A DNA stretch of 39,535 nt. It comes from Chromatiales bacterium. GTDB taxonomy: Bacteria > Pseudomonadota > Gammaproteobacteria > Chromatiales > Chromatiaceae. The notes beneath the pieces were generated by a model. That model was not told the origin of the DNA, did no database searches, and saw nothing but the letters and a program-made list of their open reading frames with translations. The translations under genes were made by a program, and so were the position numbers. The DNA is taken from the NCBI GenBank assembly GCA_024712425.1, contig JAKRWE010000007.1:1-39535 (forward strand), written 5' to 3'. Below, one piece after another: positions 29,513-38,285 of the stretch. The first letter of the stretch is position 1. Every line of letters begins with the position of its first letter.

Positions 29513-31162
29513 TCAGTGCCCACCGGTCTCGTGGCGGCGATGAACCGCGAAGATACCGGTCGGGGTCTTGACCCCCTTGATGGTCTTGACCAGCTTCAGG
29601 GTCTCGTCGTTATAGACGCGTACCACGTTCTCCTTCCAGTCCGAGACGTACACGAACTTGCCGTCATTGTCCGGCTCGGCGTGCAGGGTCTGGGTGCCGT
29701 CGTTGATGTACTTGACCAGCTTGAAGGGCGGCTTGCGCTCGAACACGGTCATCTCGCTCGGCTTGGGCGGGAACACCGCATCGGCCCACACGTACTTCAT
29801 GTTGTGTGCCGCACGGATGAACAGGCCCGGCGAACCGGTCTTGACGGTGCCAACGATCTTGTTGGTATCGGTGCGCCAGATGCTAACCTTGCCTTCGCCG
29901 ATATGCGGAGTGGCCGCGTATTCCACGCCATCCTCTTCCCATACCGCACCCTCACCCGGGTGAGGCTTGATGCCGGTCTTGATCTGCTTGATGATCTTCA
30001 TGCTTGCCACGTCGATCGCCGCGACCCAGTTGGAGCCCTGCGAAGCGAGGTAGAAGGTCTTGTTATCCGGCGTGAGGAAGCCGTCATGCAGGATCTTGCC
30101 GACATTGGCCACCTTGGTGACCGGGAAGTCCGGCTTGCTCCAGTCGATGCGCCATACCTGTCCACCCTCCTTGAGGGCCATCAGGAAATAGGGCCCGACC
30201 TTGTCCGGATCCACGTCGTTGACCGAGCAGATACGCGAATCGACCATATCGCCATCGGGATCCTTGACATGATGGGTGTCGATGATCTTGAGCGGCTTGA
30301 GGGTGATAGCGTCCACCACCACGGCCTGGGTCGGGATGTACATCCCGGTCAGCAGGTACTTTCCGTTGTCGGAGATGGCGATACCGCGCGCATCCAGGCC
30401 GAGGCGCACCTTGCGCGTGGCCTGCAGGGTGTGCAGGTCGTACTGGTACAGCCAGCCATCACGCCCCAGGTTGTAGGCATAGTGACCGTCCTTGCTGAAG
30501 GTGTAACCGTGGGCACGGGCGCCTGCCGGCAGGTGCGCGATCACATCCTGCTTATCGGTATCGATCACCGCCACCGAGAAGTTCTCACGCTCGGTAACGA
30601 ACAGCAGGTTGTCCACGTCCTCGACCCGCTGCGCGGTATGCTCATGCGCACGCTTGCCGCCTTCCAGGGTCTGGAGCGTTTTCATCATGTCGGCCATGCC
30701 CCAGTGGAAATCCTTGGGTGGCGGCACGTTGTAGACGTGCTGCGCGATGGCCTTCATCTCGCTCTCGGTCAGCGCCTTGCCGATGGGGTTGGCATCGGAG
30801 CTCCACTTCGGCATCGAGGTTCCCGCACGGCCGTTGTAGATGGTCTGGTAGATGAACTCCTCGTTCATCGGGTAGGTATAACGACCGGCCTTCTTGGCCG
30901 CCTTGCCCTTGAGGCCATGGCGCAGACGCTCCATGGTGATGTTCGGTCCGGTGGCGCCGGTGAGTTTGGGGTTGTGGCAACCACCGCACTCGGAACTGAC
31001 GAACTCGGTAACCGTTCGCCCGTTGACGTTGTCTGCCGGTTTGATGTCCTTGTATGGCGTGGCGGCCATCACTGCCGACGAGGTCAGGGCCGCTGCAACC
31101 GAAAGGCCGACCGCCCCCACAATCCCGGCACGCCGCTGTATTGGCTGTTTTGGTAAGCGCAT
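29513..31162 (-). CDS. nirS: Cytochrome cd1 nitrite reductase NirS
   Basis: NirS reduces nitrite to NO in the periplasm. The 549 residues comprise a signal peptide ending VMA-AT (about residue 33), a cytochrome c domain with CGGCH (C59, C62, H63) and Met-ligand region TSMPKWS, and the eight-bladed d1 domain. Its proximal His is in GARAHGYTFSKDGHYAYNLGRDGW and its two distal active-site His are in ATPHIGEGKVSIW and IRAAHNMKYVWAD, so it looks catalytically complete. I start at the ATG at 31162, eight bases after GGGAG; a TTG two codons earlier is also open. Confidence 0.97.
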   Translation of the reverse strand: MRLPKQPIQRRAGIVGAVGLSVAAALTSSAVMAATPYKDIKPADNVNGRTVTEFVSSECGGCHNPKLTGATGPNITMERLRHGLKGKAAKKAGRYTYPMNEEFIYQTIYNGRAGTSMPKWSSDANPIGKALTESEMKAIAQHVYNVPPPKDFHWGMADMMKTLQTLEGGKRAHEHTAQRVEDVDNLLFVTERENFSVAVIDTDKQDVIAHLPAGARAHGYTFSKDGHYAYNLGRDGWLYQYDLHTLQATRKVRLGLDARGIAISDNGKYLLTGMYIPTQAVVVDAITLKPLKIIDTHHVKDPDGDMVDSRICSVNDVDPDKVGPYFLMALKEGGQVWRIDWSKPDFPVTKVANVGKILHDGFLTPDNKTFYLASQGSNWVAAIDVASMKIIKQIKTGIKPHPGEGAVWEEDGVEYAATPHIGEGKVSIWRTDTNKIVGTVKTGSPGLFIRAAHNMKYVWADAVFPPKPSEMTVFERKPPFKLVKYINDGTQTLHAEPDNDGKFVYVSDWKENVVRVYNDETLKLVKTIKGVKTPTGIFAVHRRHETGGH

Positions 31163-31286
31163 TATCAATACTCCCGCTCAATGAGCTGTGTGTTGCTGAA
31201 AACTACGTCGGCCGGCTTGTGCGCAAGTCCGGAGCCGTCGAACCCTACTCCCGGTAGGAAAATGTCATCATGGGAAATTTCGTTCC

Positions 31287-31300
31287 TTGATCATGGTCAA
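31287..31300 (-). promoter_or_regulatory. DNR box upstream of nirS
   Basis: TTGATCATGGTCAA (plus-strand reading) matches the DNR consensus and shares the CATGG centre of the nirE site. Its centre is about 131 bases ahead of the nirS start codon and directly follows the end of the DUF3365 gene. A class II arrangement predicts transcription from about 31252, giving a roughly 90-base leader. Confidence 0.83.
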
Positions 31301-31301
31301 G

Positions 31302-31887
31302 TCAGTCGGACAATTCGCGGCTCAGACTGAAGGCGCCGCGGATATCACCCACCTTGAACCCTCTTGCCTGGTCGAATGGGTAGAGGCTGTCGAGCTGATC
31401 CGCCACTTTGGACTTGAGATCGCTGCCGTGGCACTGGAGGCACACCTTTCCGGCCGGTATCGCCTTCATGTACCGGAACAGGCGCTTGTCGCCCTGAAGC
31501 ACCACGTCCGAGTACTCCATGCTTTTGAGTGACTCTCCGGCCTGCCTGCGCTGCTCGAACATCTCCAGGACCTTCAGCTCCCACTTGTCCGGAGTATCCT
31601 CCAGGTTGCGGACCTTGAGGGGGGTTCGGCGTACCGTCCAGCCCGCCCGGTCGCCAACGCCCTTGGTGATGTCCGGGGCCTTGAGATGACAGGTCTCGAT
31701 CGCACCCGCCGCTCCGTCACGCTTCAATGCCGCCTTCAGTTCCTTCTTCAGCGAGCCGCCCGGTTCCTTTACCAGCGCGCGCCTTGAGCACGTCAGGGGT
31801 ATCGCTTATGGCCTCGCCTGCCTGCAGGGCCGACGCCGACACCAGGCCGAGCAGCAGCACTGCCCCGACTACCTTCTGCTTCATCAT
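31302..31887 (-). pseudogene. DUF3365 (Tll0287-like) cytochrome c, frameshifted
   Basis: Read from the ATG at 31887 (AAGG ribosome site), the product begins MMKQKVVGAVLLLGLVSASALQ, a signal peptide, and continues DTPDVLKARA. The frame is then lost at a GCGCGCGC run near 31775-31785 and resumes in another frame as LVKEPGGSLKKELKAALKRDG to the stop at 31302. The downstream part has IETCHLKAPDITKG and the heme-binding VCLQCHGSD, as in the DUF3365 family of periplasmic heme proteins, often sensors. One base extra or two missing restores about 194 residues. It follows napC by 16 bases, so it is probably the last gene of the nap operon. Whether the break is real or an error is open. Confidence 0.82.
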
Positions 31888-31903
31888 CACCTTTCAACCG
31901 ATA

Positions 31904-32473
31904 TCAATGCTTGAGCAGTACCGCACTCGGGTCTTCCTCGTACATATCCGGCAGCTCGTGCGCAATGCCCTTGTGACAATCGATACAGGTCTTGCCCTCA
32001 TCGAAGCCCTTGGTGTGCTGCTGGATGGCGCGCCGGCCCTGCGAGGGGTAGTCCATGTAGTCGTACTTGTGACAGTTACGGCACTCACGGGAATCGGTCT
32101 CCTTCATGGTCTTCCACACGTGCTTGGCCAGTTCCAGGCGATGCGCCTCGAACTTCTCGCGGGTGTCGATGGTGCCCATCACCTTGTGGTACAGCTCGTT
32201 GCTCGCCTGGATCTTGCGGATCACCTTGTGGATCCACTCCTTGGGCACATGGCAGTCCGGGCAGGTCGCGCGCACGCCGGACCGGTTGGAGTAGTGGATC
32301 GTGGTCTTGTATTCCTGGTAGACGTTGTCCTTCATCTCGTGGCACGAGGTGCAGAACTCCTCGTTGTTGGTCAGCTCCATGGACCAGTTGAAACCACCCC
32401 AGAAGATGATGCCGATGACCGCACCCACTGCGAGGCAGGCAAGACCAAACTTTTTAATCTTTGACGTTGACAT
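31904..32473 (-). CDS. napC: Tetraheme cytochrome c quinol dehydrogenase NapC
   Basis: NapC takes electrons from quinol in the inner membrane and gives them to NapB/NapA. The 189 residues have one N-terminal membrane anchor (LACLAVGAVIGIIFWGGF, about 11-28) and four c-type heme motifs: CTSCH at 41-45, CPDCH at 71-75, CRNCH at 131-135 and CIDCH at 163-167. This matches the NapC/NirT family. Position at the end of napFDAGHB identifies it as NapC rather than NirT or NrfH. The gap from napB is 42 bases. Confidence 0.95.
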   Translation of the reverse strand: MSTSKIKKFGLACLAVGAVIGIIFWGGFNWSMELTNNEEFCTSCHEMKDNVYQEYKTTIHYSNRSGVRATCPDCHVPKEWIHKVIRKIQASNELYHKVMGTIDTREKFEAHRLELAKHVWKTMKETDSRECRNCHKYDYMDYPSQGRRAIQQHTKGFDEGKTCIDCHKGIAHELPDMYEEDPSAVLLKH

Positions 32474-32515
32474 GATGACAGCCCCTGTCTTTTTAGGTGT
32501 TTACCCGCTGCTGTT

Positions 32516-32962
32516 TCAGTGGCGCAGCACTTCGACCGGCTTGAACTCGTTCTCCACCAGTGGCTTGGCATTGGTCTGCGGGACATGGCACTGGGTGCAG
32601 AAGTAGCGACGCGCCGAGACATTGGCCAGCACGAAGCCGTCACGGCTTTCGAAATGGGTCTGGCTGATCTTGGTGGCGTTCTTGCTCTTGTAATTCTTCC
32701 AGCTGTGGCAACTCAGGCACTTGTTGTGCTTGATGGTGATCCGGTAGCCATCGATCTTGTGCGGAATCAGCGGCGGTTGCTGCACATAGTTCCGATCGAT
32801 CGGCTGGCCGTCCTTGTTGTAGTACTGAACCTCGGGCGCTGTCGCCTCGTCGGTAAGATCAGTATCCCCGCGCAGGGATTGCACATGGCTGGCCAGTGCC
32901 TGGGTGGCCGCTACCAGCACTGCACCAAGCAGCACCATCTTCAGCATCGCTTGCATTTTCAT
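32516..32962 (-). CDS. napB: Diheme cytochrome c subunit NapB of periplasmic nitrate reductase
   Basis: NapB is the small electron-transfer subunit bound to NapA. The 148 residues have a signal peptide ending ALAS (about 22-25), the family segment PPLIPHKIDGYRITIKHNKCLSCH with heme 1 at 82-86, and RRYFCTQCHVPQTNAKPLVEN with heme 2 at 122-126. Its ATG overlaps the napH stop by four bases. Confidence 0.96.
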   Translation of the reverse strand: MKMQAMLKMVLLGAVLVAATQALASHVQSLRGDTDLTDEATAPEVQYYNKDGQPIDRNYVQQPPLIPHKIDGYRITIKHNKCLSCHSWKNYKSKNATKISQTHFESRDGFVLANVSARRYFCTQCHVPQTNAKPLVENEFKPVEVLRH

Positions 32963-33864
32963 GGCAGAACCTCGCTTTTTTCATCATGCCCAACCAAGGG
33001 CGGGTGGTTATTGAATCTGGTGGTGAAATGAAACACGTCTTGAGCACATACATCGATACAACGACCGCAGTTCGTACACTCACCGGACAGGATGACCGGG
33101 CCGATACCCTTGCCGGTCCCCTTCAGTGCCGGCCGGATGACCTGCTGTTCCGGGCACACCACGAAGCAGTCCAGGCAGTCGTCGCAGGCCTCGCGCCTGT
33201 CGGCCGTCACGCGTAGCAGCGCGCCCCTGCCCAGCAGCCCATAAAAGGCCCCGGCCGGGCACAGGTGACTGCACCAGCCTCGCCGGGACACGGCGAGATC
33301 GAACACGAAAATCGCTGCAACCATGAACCAGGCCAGACCCATGCCGAATATGAGCCCGCGAAACACCATGGACACGGGATTGATCCACTCCCAGGCCAGG
33401 GTGCCGGTCACCAGTGCCAGCATCAGCACCGCGCCCAGCATCCAGTAGCGCGTGGCGCGTTCGAAGCGTGCACCGCCCCGCAGTCCCAGACGCCGGCGCA
33501 ACCAGTCCGCGCTGTCGGTCACCAGATTCACCGGGCAGACCCAGGAACAGTACACGCGCCCGCCGACCAGGAAATAGAAGGTCAATACGATAGCGGCGCC
33601 GATGAAGGCGGTACTCACCGGCCACTGCCCGGCCAGCAGCTCCTGCAACAAAAGCAGGGGGTCGGTCAGCGGCAATGTGTTCAGTGTGAGGCTGGAGGCC
33701 AGGTTGCCCTTGACGATCCAGATGTCGAACCACGGACCGAGCAGGAACAGCAGCAACAGGCCCAGCTGGCTCGTACGGCGCAGGATCAGCCAGCGGTTGG
33801 CCGCCAGCCAGCCCTTGGCCTCGACCGCCTCCTGCCCTGGATTGCGTTCCCTGGGGTCCATCAC
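32959..33864 (-). CDS. napH: NapH, membrane ferredoxin-type quinol dehydrogenase component
   Basis: NapH is a four-helix inner-membrane iron-sulfur protein that, with NapG, passes electrons from quinol to the periplasmic nitrate reductase. The 301 residues have hydrophobic segments ([74 protein letters not shown]), CxxxCP motifs in YCSWVCPVN and WCSHLCPAG, and two C-terminal 4Fe-4S clusters ([12 protein letters not shown] and [13 protein letters not shown]). It overlaps napG and napB by four bases each. Confidence 0.94.
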   Translation of the reverse strand: MMDPRERNPGQEAVEAKGWLAANRWLILRRTSQLGLLLLFLLGPWFDIWIVKGNLASSLTLNTLPLTDPLLLLQELLAGQWPVSTAFIGAAIVLTFYFLVGGRVYCSWVCPVNLVTDSADWLRRRLGLRGGARFERATRYWMLGAVLMLALVTGTLAWEWINPVSMVFRGLIFGMGLAWFMVAAIFVFDLAVSRRGWCSHLCPAGAFYGLLGRGALLRVTADRREACDDCLDCFVVCPEQQVIRPALKGTGKGIGPVILSGECTNCGRCIDVCAQDVFHFTTRFNNHPPLVGHDEKSEVLP

Positions 33865-34718
33865 AGGCCACCCTTGCGGTTGAGGGTGTCGAGCGGATTA
33901 CTCGAATAGGGAACCTCCTTGTCACCCTCTTTCTTGAGCAGCCCCTGTCCCTGGAGGTCGCAATCGAGATTCTTTGGCAGATTGTAGTGATGCGGTTGAT
34001 CCGGACTCACCAATGCCCCGCCGGCCCGCTGCTTCTCCTTCCAGCCCAGACGGTAGTGATGACCCAGCTCCCCCTTGGCCAGGTGCACCGGCAACACCTT
34101 GATCGCGGCCTCCTCCAGGATGCAGGCCTCCTCGCACTTGCCACAGCCGGTGCAGGCATTGGAGTGCACCTCCGGCAGGAAGCGCGCGTGCTTGCCACTG
34201 CGCCGGTTGTGCTCGTACTCGAGGGTGATCGCCTTGCCGCGGATGGGACAGACGTTGAAACAGACCTCGCAACGCAGGCCCTGGAAGGCGATGCAGTTCT
34301 CCTGGTCGATCAGGACCGCCAGCCCCATGCGCGCATCGTCGATCTTCTCCAGTTTGCGATCCAGCGCCCCGCTCGGACAGGCCGCGACGCAGGGAATGTC
34401 TTCGCACATCTCGCAAGGCACCTCGCGCGCCACGAAATAGGGCGTGCCAGTCGGCACTGGCTCGCCGGGCTTCGACAGACGCAGGGTGTCGTAGGGACAG
34501 TCGCGCACGCACAGGCCGCAACGGATGCAGGCACCGAGAAAATCGTCCTCGGGGAGTGCGCCCGGCGGCCGGATCGCGGTGGCGGGCAGGGCCGCGCTCT
34601 GACGCGCGAACAGGCCGACGTCCAAGGCCATCAGGCCGACCCCGCCCGCGGTCCTGACGATATCCGTCAGGAACTTGCGGCGTGCCGCGTCGGCTGATTT
34701 TTTGCTGGCCTCATTCAT
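33861..34718 (-). CDS. napG: NapG, periplasmic ferredoxin-type protein
   Basis: NapG is a Tat-exported protein with four 4Fe-4S clusters that partners NapH. The 285 residues begin with a Tat-like signal ([27 protein letters not shown]) and hold cysteine clusters [43 protein letters not shown] and [12 protein letters not shown]. It starts 40 bases after the napA stop. Confidence 0.95.
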   Translation of the reverse strand: MNEASKKSADAARRKFLTDIVRTAGGVGLMALDVGLFARQSAALPATAIRPPGALPEDDFLGACIRCGLCVRDCPYDTLRLSKPGEPVPTGTPYFVAREVPCEMCEDIPCVAACPSGALDRKLEKIDDARMGLAVLIDQENCIAFQGLRCEVCFNVCPIRGKAITLEYEHNRRSGKHARFLPEVHSNACTGCGKCEEACILEEAAIKVLPVHLAKGELGHHYRLGWKEKQRAGGALVSPDQPHHYNLPKNLDCDLQGQGLLKKEGDKEVPYSSNPLDTLNRKGGL

Positions 34719-34758
34719 CGATCAAACCCGTTGTCTGCCCTGCTCAGGAGCGCCCCCT

Positions 34759-37311
34759 TCAGGCCCTCACCACCTTGACCGCGCACTTCTTGTAGTCCGT
34801 TTCCTTGGAAAGCGGATCCGTGGCATCCAAGGTCACCTTGTTGACCAGGCGGCTTGCATCGAACCAAGGCACGAAGATCAACCCCCTGGGCGGCTTGTTG
34901 CGACCGCGTGTCTCGATGCGCGCCGTAATCTCACCACGACGACTCTGCACCTTGGCCGGCATGCCGCGCCGCAGGCCACGCGCCTTGGCGTCCTCGGGGT
35001 TCATGAAGATCACTGCATCCGGGAGGGCGCGGTACAGCTCGGGTACCCGCCGGGTCATGGAACCGGAGTGCCAGTGCTCGAGCACGCGCCCCGTGCACAG
35101 CCACAGGTCGAACTCGTTGTCCGGACTCTCTGCCGGTGGCTCATAGGGCGCCGTGATGATGTTGGCGCGCCCGTCCGGCTTGCCATAGAACCTCACTTCC
35201 TCGCCGGCCTTGACATAGGGGTCGAAGCCCTCGCGGTAGCGCCACAGGGTCTCCTTGCCGTCGATGACCGGCCAGCGCAGGCCGCGCGCCTTGTGATACA
35301 TCTCGAACGGCGCCTGCTCGTGCCCCTTCTTCGGTCCCTCATGCTGGAAGCGACGGTATTCCTCGAACAGCCCTTTCTGCACATAGAAGCCGAAATCGGC
35401 CGACTCGTGGTTCTGGTAGATATTGCCGCGTTCGTCCTGCACCGTACTGGCGTCGTAGGGGAACTGGTTGACCTGGTCGTTGGCATACAGCACCTCGTAC
35501 AGGGTCTTGCCCTTGTACTCGGGTGCCTTCTCGAGCAGTTCCTCCGGCCAGACCTCTTCGGTCTTGAAGCGCTTGGAGAACTCCATCATCTGCCACAGGT
35601 CAGACTTGGCCTCGCCTGGCGGACTCACCTGCTGACGCCAGAACTGGGTGCGCCGCTCGGCGTTGCCGTAGGCCCCCTCCTTCTCGGTCCACATGGCGGT
35701 GGGCAGGATCAGGTCGGCCGCCATCGCGGTCACCGTTGGGTAGGGATCCGAGACCACGATGAAGTTGTCCGGGTTGCGGTAGCCCGGGAAGGTCTCGTTG
35801 TTCATGTTGGCGCCGGCCTGCATGTTGTTGTTGCACATCACCCAATAGGCATTGAGCTTGCCGTCCTTCAACATGCGATTCTGCAGCACTGCGTGATATC
35901 CGACCTTGCCCGGAACGGTGCCTTCCGGCAGCTTCCAGATCTTCTCGGCGAACTCACGGTGCGCCTTCTTCTTGACCACGTAGTCGGCCGGCAGACGGTG
36001 CGCGAAGGTGCCCACCTCGCGCGCCGTACCGCAGGCCGAGGGCTGACCGGTGAGCGAGAACGGGCCGTTGCCGGGCTCCGAGATCTTGCCCATCAGCAGG
36101 TGCACGTTGTACATCAGGCCGTTCACCCAGACACCACGGGTGTGCTGGTTGAAGCCCATGGTCCAGTAGGACACGATCTTTTTCTTGGGATCGGCATACA
36201 GCCTGGCCAGGCGTTCGAGACGCTCGGCCGGCACCCCGGAGAGCTTCGATGCATGTTCCAGGGTATAGGGCTCGACCGACTTGGCATATTCCTCGAAGCT
36301 GATCTTGGTGAGCTTGCCCTTGGCCCGGTTCCTGGCCCGCTTCTCGCGCGGATCGTTCGGACGCAGACCGTAGCCGATATCGGTCGGGGTCTTGGTGAAC
36401 TGCACGTGCTTGCCGATAAACTCGCCGTCGTAGACCTTGTTCTGGATGATGTAGTTGGCGATGTAGTTGAGGATAGCGAGGTCCGTCTGCGGCATGAACA
36501 CCATGCCGTTGTCGGCCAGCTCGAAGCAGCGGTGCTCATAGGTCGACAGCACATGCACCTCGCAGCCCGGCTTGGTCAGGCGGGTGTCGGTGAGGCGCGA
36601 CCACAGGATGGGGTGCATCTCGGCCATATTTGAACCCCACAGCACGAAGGCGTCCGCGTGCTCCAGGTCGTCATAGCAACCCATGGGCTCGTCCGCGCCG
36701 AAGCCGCGGATAAAGGCGCCCACGGCAGAGGCCATGCAATGGCGTGCGTTGGGGTCCAGGTTATTGGAGCGGAAACCGGCCTTGTACAACTTGGAGGCCG
36801 CGTAACCCTCCCACACCGTCCACTGACCGGAGCCGAACATCCCGACCCGCGAGGTAATCTTGTCGACCGGCTTGCCCTTGTTCTCTTGCATGCTCTTGTT
36901 GATCGCGGCCTTCCACTTCTCGGCCATGATGTCGAAGGCCTCGTCCCAGGAGACGGGCTCGAAGTCGCCTTCCTTGTCGTACTTGCCGTTGCGCTTGCGC
37001 AGCAGCGGCTGGGTGAGACGGTCCTTGCCGTACATGATCTTGGACAGGAAGTAGCCCTTGATGCAGTTCAGGCCCTTGTTGACCGGGGCATCCGGGTCAC
37101 CCTGGGTGGCCACCACCCGGTCGTTCTGAACACCGACCAGCACCGAACACCCGGTGCCACAGAAGCGGCAGGCCGCCTTGTCCCAACGGATCTTCAGGGC
37201 ATCGTCGGCCGCTGCTGCTGCCTGTTTGATTCCCGGTATGGTGACACCTGCAGCCGCAGCGGTCGCAGCGATGGCATTGGTCTTGATGAAGTCACGCCGT
37301 GTCTGTTTCAT
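34759..37311 (-). CDS. napA: Periplasmic nitrate reductase catalytic subunit NapA
   Basis: NapA reduces nitrate to nitrite at a molybdenum bis-MGD centre. The 850 residues start with a Tat signal ([20 protein letters not shown]), then a 4Fe-4S motif CRFCGTGC (C48, C51, C55) completed by C83 in GLNCIKGYF. The Mo ligand Cys is in [12 protein letters not shown]. Cofactor-binding segments such as [24 protein letters not shown] close the C-terminus. The length and single N-terminal cluster fit the Nap rather than the Nas or Nar type. It overlaps napD by four bases. Confidence 0.97.
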   Translation of the reverse strand: MKQTRRDFIKTNAIAATAAAAGVTIPGIKQAAAAADDALKIRWDKAACRFCGTGCSVLVGVQNDRVVATQGDPDAPVNKGLNCIKGYFLSKIMYGKDRLTQPLLRKRNGKYDKEGDFEPVSWDEAFDIMAEKWKAAINKSMQENKGKPVDKITSRVGMFGSGQWTVWEGYAASKLYKAGFRSNNLDPNARHCMASAVGAFIRGFGADEPMGCYDDLEHADAFVLWGSNMAEMHPILWSRLTDTRLTKPGCEVHVLSTYEHRCFELADNGMVFMPQTDLAILNYIANYIIQNKVYDGEFIGKHVQFTKTPTDIGYGLRPNDPREKRARNRAKGKLTKISFEEYAKSVEPYTLEHASKLSGVPAERLERLARLYADPKKKIVSYWTMGFNQHTRGVWVNGLMYNVHLLMGKISEPGNGPFSLTGQPSACGTAREVGTFAHRLPADYVVKKKAHREFAEKIWKLPEGTVPGKVGYHAVLQNRMLKDGKLNAYWVMCNNNMQAGANMNNETFPGYRNPDNFIVVSDPYPTVTAMAADLILPTAMWTEKEGAYGNAERRTQFWRQQVSPPGEAKSDLWQMMEFSKRFKTEEVWPEELLEKAPEYKGKTLYEVLYANDQVNQFPYDASTVQDERGNIYQNHESADFGFYVQKGLFEEYRRFQHEGPKKGHEQAPFEMYHKARGLRWPVIDGKETLWRYREGFDPYVKAGEEVRFYGKPDGRANIITAPYEPPAESPDNEFDLWLCTGRVLEHWHSGSMTRRVPELYRALPDAVIFMNPEDAKARGLRRGMPAKVQSRRGEITARIETRGRNKPPRGLIFVPWFDASRLVNKVTLDATDPLSKETDYKKCAVKVVRA

Positions 37312-37580
37312 GATGCCGACTCCTGTACAAATGGGTCATGGTCTGTGTATTGATAGATAAGCGAGGTGGAGATAACGCCCTCCACGTCGTTGAACTGAGT
37401 GATGGTGTCGACACAGCGGTACTTGCCCCGGTCCTCCACCGTCACCACCAGGCGCCCATCGTCGTTTACCGCATGGACCTCTGTGCCCGGCAGGGTGCAT
37501 AACTGTTCCCGTACCTGCTCCGCCTGCTGCTGGCGCGCATGCACCAGCACGCCACATATGTTGATTTCTTCTTCATGCAT
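37308..37580 (-). CDS. napD: NapD, NapA-specific chaperone
   Basis: NapD binds the Tat signal of NapA and holds back export until the cofactor is in place. The 90 residues have the ferredoxin-like family fold starting [23 protein letters not shown], then [21 protein letters not shown] and [12 protein letters not shown] place the start at 37580; an open frame reaches 42 codons further but overlaps napF and is not conserved. It overlaps napF by eight bases and napA by four. Confidence 0.92.
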   Translation of the reverse strand: MHEEEINICGVLVHARQQQAEQVREQLCTLPGTEVHAVNDDGRLVVTVEDRGKYRCVDTITQFNDVEGVISTSLIYQYTDHDPFVQESAS

Positions 37581-38115
37581 CCGGTGATCCCCCCAAGTGG
37601 TCAATCTCGGAAAAGTCGACCTGAATGGCCTGTACCGGGCACAGCGCAATGCACTCCCCGCACCCCGTACAGGCGGAAATATCCAGTAACGGGGCTGCCG
37701 CCCCACCCACCTTCAACTGGAATCGAATGGCATGTTCGCCGCACACGTCCCCGCAGGTGCGGCACACCACGCTATTCAGTGACATGCAGTTGCTCTTGAT
37801 CGATACCCGGTGGGTCCAGGCAGATTCCACCTTGCGCGGCGGCGCCTGGAAGGCTCCGGCCCTGCACTGCTCGGCGCAATCCCCGCATAGGGCGCAGCCA
37901 CCGCGCGAAAAATCGATTTCCGGGTAACCGCCATCGCCGCTCATCAGGACCTTTTCCTGGCAGGCCTTGACGCAATCGTCACAGCGGGTGCAATTCTCCA
38001 GGAACACCGCCTCGGGCAGCGCCCAGGGTGGGCGTACGACATGCCCCGAGCGGAGCCGCCTCCTCAGGAGGGCCCGGCGATTCCGGTCTGGCAGTGTGTT
38101 GGGCACCTGGTTCAT
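37573..38115 (-). CDS. napF: NapF, ferredoxin-type accessory protein
   Basis: NapF is a cytoplasmic protein with three to four 4Fe-4S clusters that interacts with NapA before export. The 180 residues have a basic start (RNRRALLRRRLR) and cysteine clusters CTRCDDCVKACQ, CALCGDCAEQCR, CRTCGDVCGEHAI and CTGCGECIALCPVQAI. It is the first gene of napFDAGHBC, with two DNR/FNR boxes upstream. Confidence 0.94.
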   Translation of the reverse strand: MNQVPNTLPDRNRRALLRRRLRSGHVVRPPWALPEAVFLENCTRCDDCVKACQEKVLMSGDGGYPEIDFSRGGCALCGDCAEQCRAGAFQAPPRKVESAWTHRVSIKSNCMSLNSVVCRTCGDVCGEHAIRFQLKVGGAAAPLLDISACTGCGECIALCPVQAIQVDFSEIDHLGGSPDA

Positions 38116-38181
38116 TTAATCCTGGTAAAAAACTTATTTTCCGTCTGGTTGCAACAGTTTCAAACTTGAGCCGAACAAAAC

Positions 38182-38195
38182 TTGACCAATATCAA
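38182..38195 (-). promoter_or_regulatory. Proximal FNR/DNR box of the nap operon
   Basis: TTGACCAATATCAA fits the consensus TTGAT-N4-ATCAA with one mismatch. Its centre is 73 bases ahead of the napF start codon; a class II promoter would start near 38147. The -10 region there is weak (AACTGT), which fits a promoter that needs an activator. Confidence 0.82.
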
Positions 38196-38220
38196 GACAC
38201 ATACCAAACGGCCACGCTTT

Positions 38221-38234
38221 TTGACGCACATCAA
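38221..38234 (-). promoter_or_regulatory. Distal FNR/DNR box of the nap operon
   Basis: TTGACGCACATCAA is a second site with one mismatch to the consensus. Its centre is 39 bases upstream of the proximal site, which is close to four helical turns and would place both dimers on a similar DNA face. It is the only tandem pair in the cluster. Confidence 0.75.
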
Positions 38235-38285
38235 TTCAACAGCGCCAATAGCGGCCCGCCCACGTGTCCGCGGCTGACCAGCTTG

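Noticed and set aside
34675..36633. A 652-codon open frame antisense to napA, and similar long antisense frames over groEL, DUF1015, dsbD and nirS
   Set aside because: They mirror codon-biased GC-rich genes on the opposite strand, resemble no protein family and have no ribosome sites or gene context.
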